Assembly: GCA_965226215.1 (NCBI GenBank)
Contig: CBDDCH010000002.1
Span: 2,232,001-2,296,000 of the forward strand
Length of the DNA stretch: 64,000 nt
Direction: 5' to 3'
DNA from: G963668345 sp965226215
Lineage (GTDB): Bacteria; Acidobacteriota; Terriglobia; Bryobacterales; UBA6623
Shown here: one piece after another, positions 34,912 to 42,533 of the stretch
How the letters are laid out: every line of letters starts with the position of its first letter
How positions within the stretch are numbered: the stretch's first letter is position 1
Notes under the pieces: generated by a model
What the model saw: only the letters and a program-made list of their open reading frames with translations
Told to the model about the DNA's origin: nothing
Databases searched by the model: none
Position numbers and translations under genes: made by a program

Positions 34912-36290
34912 ACACGCTTCGAAACCTTGTCCCGGAGCCGGCCCGCTGCGTAAACATGCCGCCCATTCTGCCGATGTTGTTCTTGGAGGGGGTGTGTTTC
35001 GAAGCGCTTGCCTTCCCGTTCATGCTCTCTATTTCCGAGAAAACAGATCCCGCCGAGCTAACCGTAGCGCCCCCCGGCCCCGATACGATGCAGGGGCTGA
35101 TAGAGGGTTCAACGACGGTCGTCGGCAGCCCCAGCCACTGGTTCCACGTCTACTTTCCGGCCCGCAAGCCGACCGCCGATTTGGACGTGTTGGTAGCCGG
35201 CTGCGGCACGGATCTGGCCGCGCAGTTGGCGGCTAGCTCGGGTTCCCGCATCACCGCCATCGACAGCCGAAGCGATGCACTGCAACAAGCCACTCGGCAA
35301 AAGCAAGGCTGCCGGCTGGAGAACTTGAAGATCGTCGAGTTGCCGTTAGAAGAAGTAAGCTCGCTGGGCGGCGACTTTGACCTGATCTTTTCACCCGCTG
35401 ACCCCTGCTATCGGCCCGACCCCTCCGGGAGTCTCCGCCTGCTGAAGAACGTGCTGCGCCGGAACGGTTCCATCAATCTCACGTTGCTCGCCCCCCATGG
35501 CCGTCGCGGGATGCAAACGATTCGAGAAATCCTAAGACGGTTGCGATCTCCCTCCAGGGCGCAGGGCGCGGAGATGGCGCGGCAAGTGCTGTCGCTGATG
35601 TCTCGGGACGCCGCCGAAGGCCCGCAGAAAGAGCGAACCCGCGCCTGGATCAACGACCCGGCCATGCTGGACGCCGTGCTGCTTCCCGAGGAGACGAGTT
35701 TCGACGTGCCCGCCCTCTACAAATTGCTCGAGCAAAGCGGATTGAGGCTGCAGCGATTTCTCTATCAAGCGCACTACTTCCTCGAGTGCAGCCGACTGGC
35801 GGCGTTCCCGGATCTGCTGGCCGAGTTTCAACGACTGCCCGAGCTGGAGCAGTTTGCGGTAGCCGAACTCTATCGCGGTTCGATGGCGAGTCATGAAGTC
35901 GTGGTTTGCCGGGATGACCGCCCTACAGCAAGCTGGCGAGTCGGCTTCGACGGCAGCGACTGGCCACGTTATGTGCCGATTCGCAACCCCGGTCTCGGCA
36001 TCAGTGAGCAGGACCTCCCCGCCAAGGCGGTGGCGCGGCTCCATTGGGGATCACATGCCTTTCCCGAGATCAACGTCTTGGTTGATTCCCTGCAGGCGAG
36101 ACTTTTCAACGCCGTCGATGGTTGCCGCACGATTGCCCAGGTTGTCTCGCACGCCGGCACTGAATTCGATGAACCCGCCGCCCGGGAGTATGCCCGCAAT
36201 TTCTTCCGCTCGATGTGGGTTTTCGACTATTTCTGGTTCCGCACCCCCTGCCCGAGCGAGGACAAGCGCCCTGCCCTGCCGGAAAAGTGA
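34908..36290 (+). CDS. Diverged methyltransferase paralogue of the N-terminal half of its neighbour
   Basis: 460 residues, alignable throughout with residues about 25-430 of the upstream protein: GSPSHWFHVYFPARKPTADL, DVLVAGCGTDLAAQLA, LRLQRFLYQAHYFLECSRLA, YVPIRNPGLGI and LFNAVDGCRTIAQVVSHAG. SAM motif I is kept, but the VLHHL block of the partner is replaced by SPADPCYRPDP, so catalysis may be lost. The GTG start overlaps the upstream stop by GTGA, showing translational coupling; a later start is possible because the first ~40 residues have no counterpart. It may be a regulatory or pseudo-enzyme subunit. The fliW start follows 9 bp later. Confidence 0.8.
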   Translation: MNTLRNLVPEPARCVNMPPILPMLFLEGVCFEALAFPFMLSISEKTDPAELTVAPPGPDTMQGLIEGSTTVVGSPSHWFHVYFPARKPTADLDVLVAGCGTDLAAQLAASSGSRITAIDSRSDALQQATRQKQGCRLENLKIVELPLEEVSSLGGDFDLIFSPADPCYRPDPSGSLRLLKNVLRRNGSINLTLLAPHGRRGMQTIREILRRLRSPSRAQGAEMARQVLSLMSRDAAEGPQKERTRAWINDPAMLDAVLLPEETSFDVPALYKLLEQSGLRLQRFLYQAHYFLECSRLAAFPDLLAEFQRLPELEQFAVAELYRGSMASHEVVVCRDDRPTASWRVGFDGSDWPRYVPIRNPGLGISEQDLPAKAVARLHWGSHAFPEINVLVDSLQARLFNAVDGCRTIAQVVSHAGTEFDEPAAREYARNFFRSMWVFDYFWFRTPCPSEDKRPALPEK

Positions 36291-36299
36291 CGGAAGGTC

Positions 36300-36719
36300 A
36301 TGCCTGAGCTGCCCGAGCTTCCTGAAAACAGGGCCATCACCTTTCCGGAGGGACTGCCGGGCTTCGAGGACTCCCGCGAATTCGTTCTTCTTCAGCCCGA
36401 AGGGATGGCGCCGCTGTTTCTCTTCCAGAGCGTGACGGAGGAGCACGTCAGTGTTCCCGTCGTCCCTGTACAAATGATGGTCAAGGACTATCGCCTGCAC
36501 GTCGGCTCGGAAGACCGGGAAATACTGGGCTTGACCGAAGAGCCACGGGTGGGCAAGAACGTCTTTTGCTTGGTGGTCATCATCCTGTCGCGAGAGAAGC
36601 AGCCTCCAACGTACAACCTATTCGCGCCCATCGTGATCAATGCCGCGACGAGGCGGGGCAAACAGATCATGCAGATCGACAGCGATTACCCCAGCATGCT
36701 TCCCCTGGCCGGCAAATAG
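36300..36719 (+). CDS. fliW: Flagellar assembly factor FliW
   Basis: 139 residues. Seen: FPEGLPGFEDSREFVLLQPE and PLFLFQSVTEEHVSVPVV at the N-terminal half and the PTYNLFAPIVINAATRRGKQ block typical of FliW. FliW binds both flagellin and CsrA and frees flagellin mRNA from CsrA when flagellin is exported. Its gene is directly followed by csrA (2-bp gap), the common arrangement. The start is the ATG at 36300. Confidence 0.95.
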   Translation: MPELPELPENRAITFPEGLPGFEDSREFVLLQPEGMAPLFLFQSVTEEHVSVPVVPVQMMVKDYRLHVGSEDREILGLTEEPRVGKNVFCLVVIILSREKQPPTYNLFAPIVINAATRRGKQIMQIDSDYPSMLPLAGK

Positions 36720-36721
36720 CC

Positions 36722-36988
36722 ATGCTTGTGTTTCGCCGCCAGCAGGGTGAGTCGTTCAAGGTGGGTCAGCAGGTCGAGGTGCGCATTTTGCGCATCGGAC
36801 GCGGGCACGTCAAAATCGGTGTGATCGCACCGCGCGAAATCGAGATCTTCCGGACCGAGATATCGGACTTGAACCGCAAGGCCGTCGTGCCCGATTGGTC
36901 GGATCCCGACGTTCGCCAAAGCCTCGAATTACTGCTGCGCCTGCTGCAGCCAAGCCGAGGGGGTGGTACGAACGGACCCGCTGAGTGA
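36722..36988 (+). CDS. csrA: Carbon storage regulator CsrA
   Basis: 88 residues, with MLVFRRQQGESFKVGQQVEV and VKIGVIAPREIEIFRTEI, the RNA-binding strands of CsrA; the usual LTRK is replaced by FRRQ. The C-terminal tail is longer than in the ~61-residue E. coli protein, as in many FliW-partnered CsrA proteins. It binds GGA motifs near ribosome sites of flagellin and other mRNAs. It is likely co-transcribed with fliW. Confidence 0.93.
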   Translation: MLVFRRQQGESFKVGQQVEVRILRIGRGHVKIGVIAPREIEIFRTEISDLNRKAVVPDWSDPDVRQSLELLLRLLQPSRGGGTNGPAE

Positions 36989-37608
36989 CGTCCTCCGGAG
37001 ACCCCAAATTCAGCACAACTACTTGATTACAAAAGTGTTGTTAGAAATTGGCTTTGTCTGGTATTTTTTCGTTTGTCGAGCGCGATGCCGGTCACTGGGT
37101 TGCTTCCACCCTGAGGATAGCGCGTGTGTCAAGTGACTCGTGAGGCGATGAACAAACGGCTGCGGATCTGGCGGGCGACGACAGGATAGAGCACAGGGGA
37201 AGTGTGGATCATCGCCCGCCTAGATCAGCGCTACAGGCTGAAGCCACGGATCTAACTAAGCCCACGGACGCTGGAACGGCACGAGGTCGCGCTACGAGCT
37301 CGGGTGGATGGCGAGCCCACGGACGTGGACGCTGGAACGGAACCAGGTCCGGGCTACGAGCTTTAACGAGGACAAACACGAGTGTTTGTCGCCACCGGCA
37401 GCCGGGCCTCGGCCGGGTCTCTTGGACTTATGCTGATTTTTTCACGCAAAGGTTTTAGGGACACGGAGGGCGGCAGCCAGGCGTCTCCCCGGGGCGACAT
37501 GTCGGACCCCTGGACCGGCGAGATCGCCGGTCCCTACTGCCGCAGCTTGTGACGACTCGAGTAGGGACAAGCGATCCCGCTTGTCCGGCGCTTTGGCTCG
37601 ATCCATTC
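36989..37608. repeat. Repeat-packed gap between csrA and the flagellar cap genes
   Basis: No gene. In order: an inverted copy of the AT-rich repeat (about 37018-37120, GGCTTTGTCTGGTATTTTTT); two imperfect direct copies of a GCCCACGGACG...GCTGGAACGG...GCTACGAGCT unit (37259-37306 and 37311-37362); two adjacent hairpins of the GTAGGGAC family, GACCGGCGAGATCGCCGGTC (37515) and GTAGGGACAAGCGATCCCGC (37563). The last lies about 20 bp past the end of the fliT-like gene and could act as its terminator. Confidence 0.7.
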
Positions 37609-37965
37609 TTACAGGGTCACGTTCAACCGGCGGCCCTTTGTTTGGTGATAGGGCTTCAGTGATCCAAGAACCTTCTTGCTCTCGCGGAGTTCCTGCAATT
37701 GGTTGCTCAGGTTCTCCCGCCGGGCCGCGATGGGGAATCGGATCTTCCCGCCGAGCTCGATGGCCCGCTGGAGTTTGCGGAGTTGTTCCGTGGTCAGCGG
37801 GTTCAGAGCGGCTTCTTGGCCCAAGGCGCGAGCCACGCGGCCGCGCTCTTCCAGCAGAAGGTCGGGTGATAGCTCCGGGGACGTTTCCGCCGCTTGGACC
37901 AGGGACTCGGTGTGGGAAAGTAGATCATCCACGAGCACATCTAAAGAGGAAGCTGATTCCGTCAT
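37609..37965 (-). CDS. FliT/FlgN-like flagellar export chaperone candidate
   Basis: 118 residues, all-helical, charged and without Cys: LVDDLLSHTESLVQAAETSP, LTTEQLRKLQRAIELGGKIR, ENLSNQLQELRESKKVLGSL. Sequence identity to FliT is weak. The call rests on size, helical character, the location directly after fliD (ATGA overlap of its start with the fliD stop) and the known habit of fliT following fliDS. The start is ATG at 37965. Confidence 0.6.
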   Translation of the reverse strand: MTESASSLDVLVDDLLSHTESLVQAAETSPELSPDLLLEERGRVARALGQEAALNPLTTEQLRKLQRAIELGGKIRFPIAARRENLSNQLQELRESKKVLGSLKPYHQTKGRRLNVTL

Positions 37966-39941
37966 GACTTCCTGGCCAGGGCTTGCGCCTCGAAAATCGC
38001 CGTCAGAAGTCGTTGCTGCGATTCGATCTGGGCCAGGAGAAGGTCGGCGGCGGCGAACTTAGCCTCGAGCGTCACCATAAGCCGATCGACCCTCTCCTGG
38101 GCCTCGAGGATTTCATCCGCAAGGCTCTTGTCCGACTCCTTCAAGAAGGCGATGGCCGTTTGAATCTGCCCGGTTACCGGATCGGCCAAGTCCTTTAAGC
38201 CTGTAAAAGCGGTCCCTGCGAAGCCTGTCGTCGTATTGCCGATGAAGGTCAGGGCATCGTTAATCTGCGTGTCTGTCAGGGCGTTGAACGTGATGGCGTT
38301 AAAGGTCATCAGACCCTTGCTGTCGAGTTCCAAACCCAACTCGACCATCGATTTGATGGCGCCGCTGCCCTGGAAACTGGTCACATCGCGCAACGCCTGC
38401 TGCACCGCCCGAACCGCGACGCTCCCAGAGAGAACACCGGCAGCTTCACCAAATTGTGCGCCGAGTTTGGCGACCACCGCGTTATAGTCCGCGGCAACGT
38501 TGCCCAAGGCTGTCGAGATCTGCGTCCGATCGGTTTGCGTGGAGACGGTGGCATTCCCCGCTCCTACGATGGTCAGTGACAGCCCGGGTGCAAAGTCAGT
38601 GATCGTGTTGCTCGAGTTGTCGGCGGAGACGCCGTTGACCGTAAAAACAGCATTTGTACCCTGATTAACCGCGGTGAGAAGGTCCGCCGGTGTGCTGTCT
38701 TCGAGTTTCAGCGTGGTTGTTCCAGTCGTGGTCGCCGTTAGTGTCAAGTGATGGCTTGGATTGGCAGTGTCACTACTTGTATTGATGAGAGTTGCTTTAA
38801 CTCCCAGGGTTGTCGACTGAGCGTTGATGAAATCTCTGAGACCCTGTAGCGTATTGTCGTATGCTTACACGGTCTGGGTTCCTGCCAGACCCGATACGAA
38901 CCCCGTCCCCTGAGCGCTGTCTGTCGTGGTGATGTCTGTCTTCGTGTTGCTCCGGACTTTGACCTCTCCGTTAACGGCGGAAAAGACAACCCCGGCGCTT
39001 ACCAGGCTTGAGTCCAGTGCGACTTGAGCATTGAGAGCGGCTGCGATCTCCTCTTCGGAGTGCCCGCCGACCGTTCCGCCCCCTTCGAGTCCCGTGACGA
39101 CCGTACCCGTGTTCGAAGAGGTGAAGGTGAAGCCCTGGCCGGCGGTGTCACTGACCACGAGCTTGAGCTTGCCGCCTTCGTCGCTGAAGCTGACCTTGCC
39201 GTTGAGATTTGCATTCGCCGTGATCTGGTCGTTCAACAGTGTCGCGATGGCGTTAGCGTCGTCCCCGCCGGCCAGCCCAACGGTGGTGATGGTCTCGCTG
39301 ATTGTCGAGTCTTCGCTGATGAAGGTAACCGATACTGTGTCGCCTGCGCCGGCGCCGCTGGGCGCCGCGCCGGCAACGAAGAAGCTGTTTAGGTTCGCGG
39401 TGATGCTGCCGGTGAGGCCATTGGAGAAATCGACCTGAACACTCACTGCCGGAGACGGCGTCGCCGAACCCGTCGTACCAGCCGTTCGGCCCGAGCCGAT
39501 CGCCAGCAGATCGACATTGGTGACCGTCGTCCCCACGGTCAGCTTGTAGATGCCGTCCGCCGTGAGACCGGTCTTGTCGGTATCAGCCAGGCCGGTCAGG
39601 CTGGTCTCCTGCGCCACCTTTGCTTCGGAGGTAACGACGAGATCGTAGGACTGGATCGTGGGCGTGCCGGCGACGGTTACCGTGGCGACTTTTTCGTCGC
39701 TGGAAGAGGCGGTGACCGCCGAAGTCGCGCCCAACAGACCCAGGGAGGCGAACTCGCTTTCAAGATTGGAAACGACGAACGATAGGTCTCCCAGCGCCTG
39801 CTGCTGGGCGAGGTTGATGGTCTGCTCGGTTTGCAGCTGCTGGATGGGGAAGTTCGCTACCTCGAAAGTACGCTGCAGGATGGCCTGAAAGTCATCTGAA
39901 AATTCGCTAAACCCGGTGAAGCTGACTGGCGTGAGGCTCAT
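37962..39941 (-). pseudogene. fliD: Flagellar filament cap protein FliD, interrupted by an in-frame TAA and carrying a 210-residue insert
   Basis: One frame of 660 codons, broken by a TAA at 38867-38865 (codon 359). It has an N-terminal FliD domain (FPIQQLQTEQTINLAQQQAL), an insert at residues about 149-357 related to inserts in FlgL and FlgK, then AYDNTLQGLRDFINAQSTTL, VFTVNGVSADNSSNTITDF and the FliD_C domain (FGEAAGVLSGSVAVRAVQQA) with a helical tail. The TAA sits at the insert's downstream junction. FliD caps the growing filament and lets flagellin polymerise, so a 358-residue product would lack the conserved C-terminal half. It is followed by the fliT-like gene and preceded by fliS. Confidence 0.88.
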
Positions 39942-39990
39942 GTTGGTTCACCTCCCTCCGGCATTGCCCGACAATGCCCGACGCTGGTGG

Positions 39991-40437
39991 CTAAAGTGTC
40001 CAAGCGCGACCTCCCTCGTCGTTCGGCTGCTCGGGCGGCAAGCCGTCGGCCGGGGCCGGCTGGCTCTCCACCCGAGGCTTGGCTTGTTGCCACCCTTCAT
40101 GGAGCGTGCTGAGCAGACGGATGGCCTCTTCGAGCGGAGCCCGTTTTTGCTGCGCGTTTGCTTCAGCGAGCCGCTCAAAAATGTATTCGTACAGCCGCGC
40201 CAGGTTTATTGCAACCTCACCACCTGCCTCCCCGTTTAGCGAGCTCGTTAGCTCAAGAAGGATCTCCATGGCACGGGAGATGGCCTTGCTGCGTTCGTCA
40301 ATGTCGCCGGAGTCAAGATGAGAGACCGCCTGATTGAGCTTCTCGATCGCCTTCGAGTAAAGCAGGCAGACAAGATCCCAAGGATCCTTGTCGAGAAGAT
40401 CGTTCTCGACGTACTCGTAGGCCGGGTGGTGCTGCAT
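39991..40437 (-). CDS. fliS: Flagellar export chaperone FliS
   Basis: 148 residues. Seen: DPWDLVCLLYSKAIEKLNQA, with the LLYxxAI helix, DIDERSKAISRAMEILLELT and INLARLYEYIFERLAEANAQ, the classical four-helix FliS pattern, plus a Pro-rich C-terminal tail of about 30 residues not needed for the fold. It binds the flagellin C-terminus and prevents premature polymerisation. It lies between flaG and fliD, the usual place. Confidence 0.93.
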   Translation of the reverse strand: MQHHPAYEYVENDLLDKDPWDLVCLLYSKAIEKLNQAVSHLDSGDIDERSKAISRAMEILLELTSSLNGEAGGEVAINLARLYEYIFERLAEANAQQKRAPLEEAIRLLSTLHEGWQQAKPRVESQPAPADGLPPEQPNDEGGRAWTL

Positions 40438-40479
40438 GGATCTGGATCCACTGCCTCGTCGCGGTCGGAGACGGCTTCT

Positions 40480-40791
40480 CTAGGCGATTCTGCTTCCCTG
40501 ATTCAACTCTTGGAGAATATGGGCGGCGTGCAGAGTCGTCTCCGGAGGAACCTGTGCGATCACCTCATTGGTTACTCGGTCCACAATGCGAATCAGCGCC
40601 CGTCCTGTGTCAGGATCAATGGAGAACCTTAACTCGCTGGTCGGACCGACGCCTCCTCCTTCGTTAATGGTCCGAATCGCTTTTGCAATCTCCCGGTTCT
40701 TGGCCGCCTGTTCCGGCCCGAGTCCTTGCGGGCCCTCTCGGGCGGCTCCGGGGCTTGAAGCTCTTACTGCTTGTAGATCGACGTGCGTCAT
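40480..40791 (-). CDS. flaG: FlaG-family flagellar protein
   Basis: 103 residues. The C-terminal block LRFSIDPDTGRALIRIVDRV followed by TNEVIAQVPPETTL is the FlaG signature. FlaG influences filament length and its gene usually sits beside fliD/fliS. The start is taken as ATG at 40791 (MTHVDLQAV), with a G-rich AGGGGGCGAGG upstream; a longer frame from 40875 has no family support. Confidence 0.88.
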   Translation of the reverse strand: MTHVDLQAVRASSPGAAREGPQGLGPEQAAKNREIAKAIRTINEGGGVGPTSELRFSIDPDTGRALIRIVDRVTNEVIAQVPPETTLHAAHILQELNQGSRIA

Positions 40792-40978
40792 AACCTCGCC
40801 CCCCTTCCGTGGTTTGGGGCGAATGTAGGCGGAATGCGAAGCGGTCCTCGCTACGCCCGCCGGTTCATTTGCCAATGTTCTTATCGGCCGACAATCGCGG
40901 CTCTAGAGGAGAGGACCGTATTTTTCGATGGCGGAGTGTGGTTGAGAGGAGATATCGCACGGTCACGCTGGGCGATCT

Positions 40979-42529
40979 TTAGGCCAACAGGTCAAGCAGG
41001 GTCGGCTGCCGGCGCGCGGCCACTTGCAGAGCAAACTGCTCGGCGGAAGTATTGGGAATAAGCTTTTCGATCGCCTCCAGCACATCCGTGTCGCGGTGCC
41101 GTGATAACCGTTCACGGTTGACGACGTCGAGTTCCGACAAGTTCGCAAGCGTAACGTCGACTTGCCGCAGCGTGCCTCCGTAAAAGCCTTGCGAGACGGA
41201 GAGGTGGTCGACCGCGCGTCGAAGGGACTCGACGCCTTGCACGATGCCCGGTTGGTTGTTGCCGGCAAGATCCTGGATGAGCTGATAGAGAGCGCCAAAG
41301 ACGTTTGCGCTTCGGGTGCCGCCGACCAGATGGGTGCCCGCTAAGCCCGATTGAAAACCCGTGCCGCGATCAAAGTCAATGGCGGTAAAAGAGAAGTCGA
41401 CATCTCCGTCAACCTGCAATTCGCCGTTTACGGCCGTGAACGTGATATTCGCGGCTGTGAGTTGGGGGTTGGCCGCTACCCGGGCGTTGAGCGCCGCGGC
41501 GATCTCCGCGGCGGACTGTCCGCCTACCGTCCCGCCCGGCTCTAAACCCGTCGTGAGACCCCCGGTGGCCGAGGAGATGAACGTGAATCCAACACCGAGA
41601 GTATCGCTCTGAACGAGTCGCAGGTTCCCGCTGCCGTTGTCACTGAAGGTAAGATTTCCGGCCAATTGGGAGTTGTTCGCGATCTCGGTGTTTAGCAGGG
41701 TTGCGATCTGAGCAGTGGTTTCTCCTCCCGCCAAAGCTGGAGTGGTGATTGTTTCGGCGATGGCGCCGTCGCTGTTCGTGAATGTTGCCGAGATTGTCTC
41801 GCCCCCGCTCGGCGCGCTTGGGGCGGAAGAAGCGACGAAGAAGCCGGCGAGATCGGTGCTGATCACCGCGTCAACGTCGCCGGAGAAGGCTATGCCCAGC
41901 CCTGTGGGCGGATTGGGAATGGAGGCGCCGGGGGTCTCCGGCGTTCGTCCCGTACCGGTATAGGAGTCGGGACGGGCGAAGACGGCGTTGCCGGGAAGCG
42001 AGATCTGGGCCGGCCGGCCGTCGGGGAAGCTGACCGCCCGGCTGCTGTCATCGCCCTGGTAGATGACGCCGTCGGAGCTGTTTTCGTCGATCACAAACGG
42101 TGTCGTTTCGACCGCGGCGCCGGCGAAAAGAAAGCGCCCCGCATGTTGGGTGTTGGCGAGATGGACGAGATGCCTGAAGATGCCGTCGATTTCCGAGGCG
42201 ATGATCGCACGGCCAGTGGCGTCTTGCGTATCGCTGGCGCCTTGTGTCGCCAGCGACAAGGCGCGTGTAACCACCGTCACGGCATGGAACAGCGACCCGT
42301 CAACCGCGCGCAGCTCGGCCTGCACTTGATCCAGGTTGGTGCGAAACTGGTCTAGGACCTTCAGGTCGCTGCTTGTGCGAACGACGGCTGCGGCATCGCT
42401 TGGCGAGTCGGAGGGCTTGGTTACCCGCAGGCCGGACGAGAGCTCCACGTTGGCGTCGTGGTGGCGCTCCTGGGACCGCCTCAGATTGAACAGCACCTGC
42501 CGGCTTTCGGAAAGGAAGGTGGTTCTCAT
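40979..42529 (-). CDS. flgL: Hook-filament junction protein FlgL with a 210-residue insert
   Basis: 516 residues against about 300 for typical FlgL. N-terminal: SSGLRVTKPSDSPSDAAAVV, FHAVTVVTRALSLATQGASD, the flagellin-like helices; C-terminal: VTLANLSELDVVNRERLSRH, but the canonical final helix pair is kept. Between residues about 192 and 403 lies a Gly/Thr/Ser-rich beta domain related to those in FlgK and FliD (TNSDGAIAETITTPALAGGE, GGTVGGQSAAEIAAALNARV). It joins hook to filament together with FlgK. The frame is intact. Only 4 bp separate it from flgK upstream. Confidence 0.9.
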   Translation of the reverse strand: MRTTFLSESRQVLFNLRRSQERHHDANVELSSGLRVTKPSDSPSDAAAVVRTSSDLKVLDQFRTNLDQVQAELRAVDGSLFHAVTVVTRALSLATQGASDTQDATGRAIIASEIDGIFRHLVHLANTQHAGRFLFAGAAVETTPFVIDENSSDGVIYQGDDSSRAVSFPDGRPAQISLPGNAVFARPDSYTGTGRTPETPGASIPNPPTGLGIAFSGDVDAVISTDLAGFFVASSAPSAPSGGETISATFTNSDGAIAETITTPALAGGETTAQIATLLNTEIANNSQLAGNLTFSDNGSGNLRLVQSDTLGVGFTFISSATGGLTTGLEPGGTVGGQSAAEIAAALNARVAANPQLTAANITFTAVNGELQVDGDVDFSFTAIDFDRGTGFQSGLAGTHLVGGTRSANVFGALYQLIQDLAGNNQPGIVQGVESLRRAVDHLSVSQGFYGGTLRQVDVTLANLSELDVVNRERLSRHRDTDVLEAIEKLIPNTSAEQFALQVAARRQPTLLDLLA

Positions 42530-42533
42530 CCGT

